Origin: Gemmatimonadaceae bacterium
GTDB taxonomy: Bacteria; Gemmatimonadota; Gemmatimonadetes; Gemmatimonadales; Gemmatimonadaceae
NCBI GenBank assembly: GCA_025929535.1
Contig: JAICLZ010000008.1
Span: 1 to 64,000, forward strand
DNA: 64,000 nt
Direction of reading: 5' to 3'
Shown: positions 17,042-25,141 of the stretch, piece after piece
Layout: each line of letters starts with the position of its first letter
Numbering within the stretch: the first letter of the stretch is position 1
Translations under genes and position numbers: made by a program
Notes under the pieces: generated by a model
The model's input: only the letters and a program-made list of their open reading frames with translations
Databases searched by the model: none
Told to the model about the DNA's origin: nothing

Positions 17042-19054
17042 ATGGCAGCGGAACAGCGGAGGCGCACCATTCGATGCGCCGTGAGCATGGCACTCCTTGC
17101 AGCCGCATCGGCGCTGCTCCCCGCTGCCGCGCGCACCCAGGCGCCCACCGAGGCCTCCTCGAAAACCGCGGGTCCTCGCGGCGGACAGCCGACTCCCGTC
17201 ACCGCCATCGCGTCCACGATGAGCACCCCCGCCCTCGACGACACCGCCGCCCTCGGCGATTTCATCGATGGCATCATGAAGGCGCACATCGAACAGCTGC
17301 ACATCCCCGGCGCCGTCGTCGCCGTGATCAAGAACGGCCGCGTGCTCTACGCCAAGGGCTACGGCCACCAGGACATCGCCAGGAACATTCCCATCGATCC
17401 GGCCACGAGCCTCTTCCGCATCGGCTCGACGTCCAAGCTCTTCACCTGGACCGCGGTCATGCAGCTCGTCGAGCAGGGAAAGCTCGACCTCGACGGCGAT
17501 GTCAACTCGTATCTGAAGACCTTCAAGATTCCGGACAAGTACGGAAAGCCGATCCGCATCCGCGACCTCATGACGCACTCCGCCGGATGGGAAGATGGCG
17601 CACTCGGGTATCTCATCATCGAGGACTCGTCCAAGGTCGAGCCGATCGCGACCACGCTCCAGAAGCACATGCCCGCCCGCGTTCGTCCGCCCGGCCAGCT
17701 CTCCTCCTATTCGAACTACGGCGCCGCGCTCGCGGGGCTGATCGTCGAGCAGGTGAGCGGTGTTCCGTTCAACGAGTACATCCGCCGCAATATCCTCGAG
17801 CCGCTCGACATGAAGTACGCGACCTTCGATGAGCCGCCGCCGCCCGACCTCAGGCCGTACAGTGTGACCGGCTACGCGTACGAGAACGGCGTCTACGTCC
17901 CCAAGCCCTTCGAGTTCGTCGGCGGATTCCGGCCCGCGGGCTCGGGGTCGATGTCCGCGATCTCGATGACGCACTTCATGATCGCGCATCTGCAGGACGG
18001 GCAGTACGGCAGCGCACGCATCCTCAAGCCCGAGACCGCGGAGCTCATGCACAAGCGGGCGTTCGCGAACGATCCGCGGCTTCCCGGGATGGCGCTCGGG
18101 TTCTACGAGCAGGAGTTCAACGGCACGCGCGTGATCGGCCACGCCGGAGACACGCAGCACATGCACACCGAGATGTACATCGTTCCGGAGGCGCAGGTCG
18201 GCATTTTCGCATCGTACGTCGGCGATGGAGGCGGCCCGGCGCGCGAGGGGCTCATGCGCGCGTTCTTCGACCGCTACTTCCCCGCCAAGGTCGCTGCGGC
18301 GCCGCCGGCTGCGCCGGCCGATTTCAGCACGATGGCGCAGAAGTACGTGGGCGACTATCGCTTCGCCCGCCACAGCTCGACGAAGCTCGAGAAGGCGCTT
18401 CTGATCGCCGAGCCGCCGATCAAGGTGTCGGTTCTCGACAAGGACAAGCGGCTGCTCGTCACCGGGCTCGGCGAGAAGCCCGCGCAATTCGCGCCGGTCG
18501 GCAACGGCGTGTTCGAGCAGGTGGAGGGTCACCGGCGCATCACCTTCTACGGCGACTCCACGGGCGCGGCGCGGCACATGGCGATCGAGGATCTGCCGTT
18601 CATGGGCACGGAGCGTGTGCCATTCATGGAGCGCCCGGCACTTTGGTATATCGTCCTCGGCCTTTCGACGCTCATTTTCCTCGCCGCATTGCTCACGGCC
18701 TTCTACCGCCGCAAGGTCAACCGCGAGCTGCCGGTCGAGCAGAAGCGCGTCCACAGACTCGGCCTCCTCACCGCGGCGTGGTACTTTCTCACCTTCATCG
18801 TGATCGGCGTGGTGCTCGCCGTGAACGCCGGCACCCTCTTCTCGAGCATCCCCGGATCACTCAAGGCGGCGCTCGTGATGCCGATCGTGTTCGTGGTGCT
18901 CACGCTGCTGCTGATCGCCGCGCTCGTGCAGTCGTGGCGCAACGGATTCTGGAGCACCGGCCGGCGCGTGCGCTTCACGATCCTGGTGCTCGCCGCGGTG
19001 GCCGTGTGTCTGTTCTTCAACCAGTGGAATCTGCTCGGCTGGCGCTTCGGCTGA
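17042..19054 (+). CDS. Beta-lactamase-family serine hydrolase with C-terminal membrane domain
   Basis: 670 residues. Signal peptide (SMALLAAASALLPAAARTQA), then a class C beta-lactamase-fold domain at about residues 70-400 with SxxK in GSTSKLFTW, YxN in SYSNYGAALAG, and HAG (IGHAGDTQHM) in place of KTG. A beta-rich region follows, then four hydrophobic segments from about residue 540 (LWYIVLGLSTLIFLAALL, YFLTFIVIGVVLAV, MPIVFVVLTLLLIAAL, ILVLAAVAVCLFF) that anchor it in the inner membrane. The start has AGGAG 6 bases upstream. The stop overlaps the next start as TGATG, so it is co-translated with the VanX fusion. Because it is under the GntR operators, I infer a periplasmic peptidase or DD-carboxypeptidase-like role in using D-amino-acid peptides; other esterase-type roles remain possible. 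Confidence 0.9.
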   Translation: MAAEQRRRTIRCAVSMALLAAASALLPAAARTQAPTEASSKTAGPRGGQPTPVTAIASTMSTPALDDTAALGDFIDGIMKAHIEQLHIPGAVVAVIKNGRVLYAKGYGHQDIARNIPIDPATSLFRIGSTSKLFTWTAVMQLVEQGKLDLDGDVNSYLKTFKIPDKYGKPIRIRDLMTHSAGWEDGALGYLIIEDSSKVEPIATTLQKHMPARVRPPGQLSSYSNYGAALAGLIVEQVSGVPFNEYIRRNILEPLDMKYATFDEPPPPDLRPYSVTGYAYENGVYVPKPFEFVGGFRPAGSGSMSAISMTHFMIAHLQDGQYGSARILKPETAELMHKRAFANDPRLPGMALGFYEQEFNGTRVIGHAGDTQHMHTEMYIVPEAQVGIFASYVGDGGGPAREGLMRAFFDRYFPAKVAAAPPAAPADFSTMAQKYVGDYRFARHSSTKLEKALLIAEPPIKVSVLDKDKRLLVTGLGEKPAQFAPVGNGVFEQVEGHRRITFYGDSTGAARHMAIEDLPFMGTERVPFMERPALWYIVLGLSTLIFLAALLTAFYRRKVNRELPVEQKRVHRLGLLTAAWYFLTFIVIGVVLAVNAGTLFSSIPGSLKAALVMPIVFVVLTLLLIAALVQSWRNGFWSTGRRVRFTILVLAAVAVCLFFNQWNLLGWRFG

Positions 19055-21459
19055 TGCGGCGCGATCGCCTGCCGCTCACGGCGTTCGTCGCCACCCTCCT
19101 GGCGCTCGCCTGTTCCACACCCGCGCGCGCGCAGCGCGCAGCGCACCCGGACAGCGTTCCGGCGGATGCCGCCCACGCCGCCGTTGCCGCCCATCTCGAG
19201 GGCATCATCACCTCGGAGATGCGGGACAAGAGTCTGCCCGCGCTCTCGATTGCCCTCGTGGATGGTCACAGGATCGTGTGGGCGCGCGGCTTCGGGGATG
19301 CCGACTCGGCACACCATGTGCCCGCCACCGCGGAAACGGTGTACCGCGTTGGCTCCGTCTCCAAGCTCTTCACCGACATTGGCATCATGCAGCTCGTGGA
19401 GAAACGCCGCGTGGATCTCGATGCGCCCGTGTCGCGCTACCTCCCCGGCTTCCACCCCGCCAATCCATTCGGTACGCCGATCACCGTTCGCGAGCTCACG
19501 TCCCATCGCGCGGGACTCGTGCGCGAGCCACCGGTCGGCAACTACTTCGATACCACCTCGCCCTCGATCGCTGCCACGGTCGCGAGCCTCAATGCCACGA
19601 AGCTGATCTACCGCCCCGCGACACACACCAAATACTCGAACGCCGGCATCGCGGTCGTGGGCGATGTGCTCCAGACGGTCGGCAGGCAGCCCTTCGCATC
19701 GTACCTCGCGACGCAGGTGCTGGCGCCGCTCGGCATGGATGAGAGCGCGTTCGAGCTCACCCCGGCGCTCGCGCCTCGTCTCGCCGTCGGCTACATGTGG
19801 ACCTACGACGGCCGCCGCGTTACCGCGCCCGGCTTTCAGCTGGGCGAATCGCCTGCCGGCTCGCTCTACACCACCGTCACGGACCTCTGTCGCTTCATGA
19901 GCGCGATGTTCGCGCGCGGCCAGGGCGAGCGCGCGCGCGTGCTCGAGCCAGCGACGCTCGAATCGATGTGGGTGCCGCAGTTCGCTGCCAAGGGTGAGCG
20001 CACGGGCTACGGCATCGGATTCGGCATCGATACGCTCGAGGGGCGACGCCTCATCGGACACGCCGGCGCCATCTACGGCTTCGCAACCGATGCGGAGATG
20101 CTGCCCGATGACAGCCTCGGCGTCGCCGTGGTCACGACGCTCGATGCGACGAACGTCGTCGCCTCGCGTATCGCCGACGCAGCGCTCCGCGCGATGCTCG
20201 CAGCTCGCGAGCATCGCGCGCTTCCGGCGTGGACCCCAACCGCGCCGGTCCCCGCGAACGAGGCCGCGCAGCTCGCGGGGCGGTACGCCTCGAAGAACGG
20301 CGGCCTCGAGCTCACCTACGTCACCGCGCCCTCGGACTCACCGTCCACCGCCAGCGAGCTCGTGGTGCACAACGAGGCGGGTGGCACGCGCGGCGCGCTG
20401 CGCCTCCTCGGCGACACCCTGGTTCGCGACGACCGGCTCGGCTACGGCGCGCATCTCCTCCGGCGCGGCGACGCTCTCGATCTCGGCGATCGGCATTTCG
20501 CTCGCGTGGCCGATTCCAAGCCCGCGCGCGCGCGGCCCGCGCTCGCGAAGCTCGTTGGCGAGTACGGATGGGATCACGACATCCTCTACATCCTCGAGGA
20601 GAGGGGACATCTCGAGGCGCTCATCGAGTGGTTCTTCCAGTCGCCACTCACGCGCCACAGCGATTCCCTGTTCACCTTCCCGGCCGCATCGCTCTACGAT
20701 GCCGAACCGGTGAGATTCTCGTCGAACAAATCCGGCGCGATCACCGGCGTGTACGTCGGGAAGGTGTGGTTTCCGAAGCGCGCGATCGGCCCCGCATCGG
20801 GAAACCAGCTGCGCGTGGTTCCGGTGCGCCCCGTCGCGGAGCTCGAGCGCGAGGCGCGCGCCGCCTCGCCCCCGGTGGAGCACGATCGTCCCCGCACGCC
20901 GGATCTCGTGGAGCTCACGTCGCTCGACAGCACGATTCATCTCGAAGTCCGGTACGCGACGACGAACAACTTTCTCGGGACCAAATTCTATCCGCAGGCG
21001 CGCGCATTTCTGCAGCGGCCGGCGGCCGAGGCGCTCGTGCGCGCGCATCGCTTTCTGAAGACGCAGGGCTACGGCATCCTCGTGCACGACAGCTACCGCC
21101 CGTGGTACGTGACGAAGATGTTCTGGGATGCGACGCCCGTGGACAAGCACATCTTCGTCGCCGATCCGAGCGAGGGCTCGCGTCACAATCGCGGCGCGGC
21201 GGCGGACATCACGCTGTACGACCTCGCGACGAACAAGCCGGTGGACATGCCGAGCACGTACGACGAGACATCGGACCGTGCGTACGCGAACTACCCCGGC
21301 GGAACATCGCTGGAGCGCTGGCAGCGCGCGCTCCTGCGCCGCGCGATGGAGGCACAGGGCTTCACCGTGTACCATGCCGAGTGGTGGCACTTCGACTACA
21401 AGGGCTGGAGCGATTATCCGATCATGAACATCCCGTACACGGATATTCCGCGGAAGTAG
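19054..21459 (+). CDS. Fusion: beta-lactamase-fold hydrolase + VanX-type D,D-dipeptidase (M15)
   Basis: An 801-residue exported fusion. Signal peptide (LTAFVATLLALACSTPARA); a class C beta-lactamase-fold domain at about 40-400 with SxxK in GSVSKLFTD, YxN in KYSNAGIAVVG and HAG in LIGHAGAIYGF; a linker and beta-rich region; then a full VanX-type zinc D-Ala-D-Ala dipeptidase from about residue 625 to the end. The VanX part has the substrate Arg in DSYRPWYVT, zinc ligands in SRHNRGAAADIT (SxHxxGxAxD) and the catalytic EWWHFDY. Standalone VanX is about 200 residues. Joining a possible carboxy- or aminopeptidase to a dipeptidase would let one protein clip and then split D-Ala-D-Ala-type ends. With no vancomycin-resistance genes (VanH/VanA) in view, nutrient use or wall recycling is more likely than resistance. 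Confidence 0.92.
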   Translation: MRRDRLPLTAFVATLLALACSTPARAQRAAHPDSVPADAAHAAVAAHLEGIITSEMRDKSLPALSIALVDGHRIVWARGFGDADSAHHVPATAETVYRVGSVSKLFTDIGIMQLVEKRRVDLDAPVSRYLPGFHPANPFGTPITVRELTSHRAGLVREPPVGNYFDTTSPSIAATVASLNATKLIYRPATHTKYSNAGIAVVGDVLQTVGRQPFASYLATQVLAPLGMDESAFELTPALAPRLAVGYMWTYDGRRVTAPGFQLGESPAGSLYTTVTDLCRFMSAMFARGQGERARVLEPATLESMWVPQFAAKGERTGYGIGFGIDTLEGRRLIGHAGAIYGFATDAEMLPDDSLGVAVVTTLDATNVVASRIADAALRAMLAAREHRALPAWTPTAPVPANEAAQLAGRYASKNGGLELTYVTAPSDSPSTASELVVHNEAGGTRGALRLLGDTLVRDDRLGYGAHLLRRGDALDLGDRHFARVADSKPARARPALAKLVGEYGWDHDILYILEERGHLEALIEWFFQSPLTRHSDSLFTFPAASLYDAEPVRFSSNKSGAITGVYVGKVWFPKRAIGPASGNQLRVVPVRPVAELEREARAASPPVEHDRPRTPDLVELTSLDSTIHLEVRYATTNNFLGTKFYPQARAFLQRPAAEALVRAHRFLKTQGYGILVHDSYRPWYVTKMFWDATPVDKHIFVADPSEGSRHNRGAAADITLYDLATNKPVDMPSTYDETSDRAYANYPGGTSLERWQRALLRRAMEAQGFTVYHAEWWHFDYKGWSDYPIMNIPYTDIPRK

Positions 21460-21473
21460 AGCCTCCGCGACGG

Positions 21474-22358
21474 TCATGCGGCCCTCTCCGGCAGCACGTG
21501 CAGCGTGCCCTGACCCACGAGCGCGACGTCGCCGCCAACCAGCACGTTCCGAATTTCGGTGCGGCTTCCATCGGCCCGGACACGGATCTCGCTTGGCCGC
21601 CCGGTGAAGCGGCCTTGTGTGAGGATCCACTCCTCGTTCGGCTCTTTCCCCCCGTGCCGCACGAGATACGCGGCCGCCGTGCCCGCGCCACTCCCTGTTG
21701 CGACATCCTCGAGCAGCCCATCGTTGTTCCAGTGACGCGCTTCCAGCAGGCGCACGTCCACCACGTACACGTATTGCGCTCGCACGGACTCGAGTAGATG
21801 CTCGAAGTTGCGCGTCACGATGCGGGCGCGATCGAGCCCACTCTCGATGGGCACAACCAGATAGCGCAAACCGGTGGAGACCACCTCAGGCGAGTACGTT
21901 TCGCTCAGGTCGCCGGGCTCGAGATTGAGCGCTGCCGCGAATTCGGCTCGCCGGTCGCGCGGCAGTTTGCCGTGAAACGTCGGCGCACCCTGATCGAGCA
22001 GCGCGCTGAATCCCGTTTGCGTGCGGCGGGTCGCGACGGTGAGGCTCCGGTGATTGAGCTCGAATACCCACTCCGCCGTCTCGCATTCGTCGAGCGCGGA
22101 GTGCACGACGCTCGCCGCACCGATCAGTGGATGCCCCGCGAAATCCAGCTCCTCCACGAGATCGAACACCCGGGCACGGAAGCGCCGCGCGGAATCCGTT
22201 GGCTGGAGAAAGATGCTCTCGAAATGCCGCATCTCCTGCGTGATCGCGAGCATCTGTGCCGAGGAAAGCGCGGCGCTGCCCGAGAACACGGAAAGACTGT
22301 TGCCGGAATAGGGCCGGCGCGAGAACACGTCGACATGGTGATAGCGGAGTTGATTCAT
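21474..22358 (-). CDS. PhzF-family isomerase/epimerase-like protein
   Basis: A 294-residue cytoplasmic protein of the PhzF family (a two-lobed diaminopimelate-epimerase fold). It begins MNQLRYHHVDVF and continues with the family's YSGNSLSVF; the likely catalytic Glu is in QEMRHFESIFL; the ring of Gly residues is in FAGHPLIGAA; and VATGSGAGTAAAYL is the C-terminal signature. PhzF itself isomerises a phenazine precursor, but most family members have unknown substrates and no phenazine genes are present here. The ATG at 22358 was chosen because conservation starts there. It follows the ArsR-type regulator by 22 bases on the same strand and is probably controlled by it. Confidence 0.88.
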   Translation of the reverse strand: MNQLRYHHVDVFSRRPYSGNSLSVFSGSAALSSAQMLAITQEMRHFESIFLQPTDSARRFRARVFDLVEELDFAGHPLIGAASVVHSALDECETAEWVFELNHRSLTVATRRTQTGFSALLDQGAPTFHGKLPRDRRAEFAAALNLEPGDLSETYSPEVVSTGLRYLVVPIESGLDRARIVTRNFEHLLESVRAQYVYVVDVRLLEARHWNNDGLLEDVATGSGAGTAAAYLVRHGGKEPNEEWILTQGRFTGRPSEIRVRADGSRTEIRNVLVGGDVALVGQGTLHVLPERAA

Positions 22359-22380
22359 GGGCGCACGCGAGAGATGGTCG

Positions 22381-22707
22381 CTACAGCTCGTCGGAGAGCG
22401 CGCGCACCGACGCGATCGCATCATCGCAGCGCTTGAAGAAGGTCCACTGCTTGATGCGCGTGCCGCGTACGAGTCCGGCGGCCGTGAGGATCTTCAGGTG
22501 CTGAGTGGCGGTCGCGGCACTGACGCCGAGCTTCTCGCGAATGAAATCCGCGCACACACCGTCCTCGACCAGATCCCCATCGATCTGTCTGGGAAAGTGC
22601 TTCGTGGGCGCTTTCAGGTAGTGCAGGATCAGGAGACGCTTGTCGCTGGCGAGCGCCTTGAGGATCGGCAGCTTCGACAGCGGGGCGGGTCTCGTGCGCG
22701 GGCTCAT
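22381..22707 (-). CDS. ArsR-family winged-helix regulator
   Basis: A 108-residue DNA-binding protein. The winged helix (LGVSAATATQHLKILTAAG, then LVRGTRIKQWTFF) matches ArsR/SmtB-type repressors. The metal-binding ELCVC motif is absent, so it is a non-metal or unassigned sensor of this family. The Cys residues seen (VCADF and RCDDA) are not arranged as a known metal site. Its ATG lies inside a perfect palindrome and directly follows a good promoter, implying autorepression. PhzF is the next gene and is probably in the same transcript. Confidence 0.88.
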   Translation of the reverse strand: MSPRTRPAPLSKLPILKALASDKRLLILHYLKAPTKHFPRQIDGDLVEDGVCADFIREKLGVSAATATQHLKILTAAGLVRGTRIKQWTFFKRCDDAIASVRALSDEL

Positions 22708-22725
22708 TTCGTAATTAAACGAAAT
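22706..22725. promoter_or_regulatory. ArsR operator palindrome over the start codon
   Basis: ATTTCGT and ACGAAAT form a perfect 7-bp inverted repeat around a 6-bp AT-rich centre. It overlaps both the -10 element and the ATG (22705-22707) of the ArsR-type gene. This is the expected size and place for an autorepressor site, and the AT-rich patch stands out in this GC-rich DNA. Confidence 0.65.
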
Positions 22726-22741
22726 GCCGAAGGGCCGTCAA
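22713..22741 (-). promoter_or_regulatory. Promoter of the arsR-phzF unit
   Basis: On the minus strand TTGACG (22736-22741) and TTAATT (22713-22718) are separated by exactly 17 bp. This is the best sigma-70 type match I found in the window. The expected start of transcription falls on or within a few bases of the ATG at 22707, so the mRNA is probably leaderless. Confidence 0.6.
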
Positions 22742-22760
22742 CTGCCGCGCCCGGCGAGCG

Positions 22761-23690
22761 CTATCCCAGCTTCTCCTCGAGCCATTCCCCGATCGCCGCC
22801 AGGACCACGGGGCTCACCGAGAGGCTCTGCAGCGTTCCATACTCGGCGAACGAGCCGTTCGGGTCGTGCACCATCAGATGGTTGATCTCCGGCAGCACGC
22901 GCACGGTGACGTCGCGGTTGCCACCGGACCGGAAGCCGGCAGCCAGCTCCTCGGCCTGGTCGGGACTCACCTGCGTGTCCGTCGCACCCTGTATGATCAA
23001 CACCGGCTGCGACACACGCTTCGCCGTCGCGATCGGGTCGTGCACGAACCAGAAGCTCAGCCAGGGATTGGCGGCGACCTGCGCGTCGCGCAGCCGATCG
23101 TTCGTGGCAATCTCCGATTCGAGCTGTTCGCCGGTGAGGCCGCGCGCCATGAGCGCCGCACGCACCTGCTGGTCCGACACTTCGCGGCCCGTGCGCGATG
23201 GAGCGGCGATGACCACGATCGCGTGCAGCCGCGGATCCGTCTCCGCGATCATCGGCGCGATCATTCCGCCCTCGCTGTGCCCAATGAGCGCGAGCCGCGA
23301 CGGCTCGACATCGTCGCGCGCGTGCAGGTATGCGAGCGCTGCGCGAATGTCGTCGGCGAAGTCGGCGCTCGTCGCTCCGGTTGGTCCGACGTCCGACCCT
23401 CCCACGCCACGATCGTCCATGCGAAGCACCGCGATCCCGCGCCGGCCGAGCGCGTCGGCGATTTGCCGGAATGGACGCCAGCCGGGAATCGCTGGCGTTG
23501 CCTCGTCGCGATCCTGCGGCCCCGATCCGGTGATCATCACCGCCGCCGGCACGCGCGCACCCGCCGCGTGGTGCGGCATCGTGAGCGTCCCCGCCAGGCT
23601 GACGCCGGCACGCGAGCTCGTCACGCGCACCTCCTCCGCCGAATACGGAGCATCGCTCGGCGCTGAATAGTCCGGCATCGTGGATGACAT
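22761..23690 (-). CDS. Alpha/beta hydrolase (S33-like)
   Basis: A 309-residue serine hydrolase. The nucleophile elbow is GHSEGG, the oxyanion region ITGSGPQDRDE, the acidic residue is near QGATDTQVSPDQ, and the catalytic His is in LPEINHLMV. No signal peptide is visible, so it is probably cytoplasmic. The sequence resembles the dienelactone-hydrolase/acyl-peptidase-like group (COG1073 type) that acts on esters or small peptides; the substrate is unknown. It is monocistronic and convergent with nothing: the arsR promoter follows its stop, and the divergent acyltransferase gene starts 124 bases from its ATG. Confidence 0.85.
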   Translation of the reverse strand: MSSTMPDYSAPSDAPYSAEEVRVTSSRAGVSLAGTLTMPHHAAGARVPAAVMITGSGPQDRDEATPAIPGWRPFRQIADALGRRGIAVLRMDDRGVGGSDVGPTGATSADFADDIRAALAYLHARDDVEPSRLALIGHSEGGMIAPMIAETDPRLHAIVVIAAPSRTGREVSDQQVRAALMARGLTGEQLESEIATNDRLRDAQVAANPWLSFWFVHDPIATAKRVSQPVLIIQGATDTQVSPDQAEELAAGFRSGGNRDVTVRVLPEINHLMVHDPNGSFAEYGTLQSLSVSPVVLAAIGEWLEEKLG

Positions 23691-23814
23691 GATCGGAAAT
23701 TAAGGCGTGTTCGGCGGTTGCGCCCGCCAGCGCCACGGGATTTCATCTTGCAGCGATCCCGTGGCTTCAGCAGTGTGTCGAGCTCCTGATCTGGACCAGC
23801 AGTCGTGCAGCGCG

Positions 23815-24969
23815 ATGAAGATGTCGGCAACGTCACCGATCCCGTCGGCCGTGGGATCGGAGAGCGGCACATCCGGTTCGGTGTATCGGAGCTTCGCCGC
23901 TCCCGCTCCGCCACCATCGCGAGCGCACCGAATACCGAGCCTCGATGGCATTCGCGCGCTGTCGATCGCGATGGTCATCGCGTGGCACCTCTCGTCGAGC
24001 GGCTCCGCGCCCTGGCTCGGCCAGCTCTGGCGCATCGATGCCGGCAATCTCGGCGTCCGGATCTTTTTCGTCATCTCCGGCTACCTGATCACCACGTTGC
24101 TCCTGACAGAGCACGCGCGCACCGGAACGATCGATCTGCGCCGATTCTATTTTCGGCGTGCGTGTCGCATCATGCCCGCATTCTACTTCTTTCTCGCGAT
24201 GATGGCGCTCGCGGCCACGATGGGCCTGGTGTCCGTGTCGCGCTCCGCGCTGTTGCGAGCGGCAACGTATACCTCGAATTATCTGGGAACCGGATGGACG
24301 CTCGGCCACAGCTGGTCGCTCGCAGTCGAGGAGCAATTTTATCTTCTCTGGCCGTCGCTCATCGTGCTGCTCGGCGTGCGGCGCAGCTTCATGGGCGCCG
24401 CGATCGTGCTGCTGCTGTCCCCGACATTTCGAGGCATCGCCGTGCTTTCGGGAGATTGGCCGGACAATCCGCGCTACTCCTTCGAGTGCGTCGCGGACGC
24501 GCTCGCGACGGGATGCCTGCTCGCGTACGCGCGCTCGTGGCTCTGGAACACGCCTCGCTATCGCCGGCTGCTCGAGCGGCGCGCGATGGAGCTGTGGCCG
24601 ATCGTGATTCTGATGGTTGCAGTGGCGAGCGCACGCTGGGAGCACTTCGGAGCGATTGCGGGGCTCACGCTGCTCAACATCGCGATCGCGGTGTGGATCG
24701 ACTGGTGTCTGCGTTTTCCGGGGAGCCGTGTGGGCCGCATCCTGAACGCGCGGCCGATCGCCTTCGTGGGAGTGCTCAGCTACTCGATCTACCTGTGGCA
24801 GCAGCCGTTCCTGCGCGAGGGTCACACGCTGCGCTTTCCGCTGAGCATTCTGTGCATTGGGGCGCTGGCGCTCGCGTCGTTCTTTCTGGTCGAGCAGCCG
24901 ATGTTGCGGCTTCGCGCGCGAATCGAGCGGGGCAGAGCTGGCCGACGCCGGGTGCACGCGCCGTTGTGA
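23815..24969 (+). CDS. Acyltransferase 3 family (OafA/YrhL-like) membrane protein
   Basis: About 384 residues with some ten hydrophobic segments. The family signature is at the N-terminus: RIPSLDGIRALSIAMVIAWH with the catalytic His, then FFVISGYLITTLLL, and RRFYFRRACRIMPAFYFF. Such proteins move acyl groups, often acetyl, across or onto surface polysaccharides, lipids or antibiotics at the inner membrane. The start is uncertain: ATG at 23815 or 23821 is plausible but has no clear ribosome-binding site, and the longer in-frame Met at 23707 would give an unlikely Cys-rich leader. No direct partner is adjacent; it may serve the exopolysaccharide genes further right. Confidence 0.88.
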   Translation: MKMSATSPIPSAVGSESGTSGSVYRSFAAPAPPPSRAHRIPSLDGIRALSIAMVIAWHLSSSGSAPWLGQLWRIDAGNLGVRIFFVISGYLITTLLLTEHARTGTIDLRRFYFRRACRIMPAFYFFLAMMALAATMGLVSVSRSALLRAATYTSNYLGTGWTLGHSWSLAVEEQFYLLWPSLIVLLGVRRSFMGAAIVLLLSPTFRGIAVLSGDWPDNPRYSFECVADALATGCLLAYARSWLWNTPRYRRLLERRAMELWPIVILMVAVASARWEHFGAIAGLTLLNIAIAVWIDWCLRFPGSRVGRILNARPIAFVGVLSYSIYLWQQPFLREGHTLRFPLSILCIGALALASFFLVEQPMLRLRARIERGRAGRRRVHAPL

Positions 24970-25010
24970 CGATCGTCGTGACGATCTGGAGCTGACTCTC
25001 CTCACGACAG

Positions 25011-25082
25011 AGGCGCGGGCCGGAATCGAACCGGCGAATAGCGGTTTTGCAGACCGCTGCCTTACCACTTGGCTACCGCGCC
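25011..25082 (-). tRNA. tRNA-Cys (GCA)
   Basis: A 72-base cloverleaf read on the minus strand. The 7-bp acceptor stem is GGCGCGG/CCGCGCC, the anticodon loop CTGCAAA has GCA at 25048-25050, the T-arm is GCCGGTTCGATTCCGGC, and the discriminator base is U, as expected for cysteine tRNA. The 3' CCA is not encoded. The D-arm is short (AGCCAAGTGGTAAGGC). Confidence 0.95.
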
Positions 25083-25095
25083 GTAACAGCGTCGT

Positions 25096-25124
25096 AACCT
25101 AGTGTTTTGCTTGAGCTTCCTCAA
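25096..25124 (-). promoter_or_regulatory. Likely tRNA-Cys promoter
   Basis: On the minus strand TTGAGG (25119-25124) and TAGGTT (25096-25101) are 17 bp apart, with the -10 ending 13 bases before the tRNA. The -35 lies in a small hairpin (GCTTGAG/CTCAAGC), which has no T run after it in either direction and so does not look like a terminator. Confidence 0.4.
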
Positions 25125-25141
25125 GCCGATCGCGATGCGGA

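Noticed and set aside
19054..21459. VanX domain as part of a vancomycin-resistance set
   Set aside because: No VanH, VanA-type ligase, VanR or VanS gene is nearby; the fused domain and its neighbours fit peptide use better.
25107..25124. Hairpin GCTTGAG/CTCAAGC near the tRNA as a terminator
   Set aside because: Neither strand has a T run after the stem. It overlaps the likely tRNA promoter instead.
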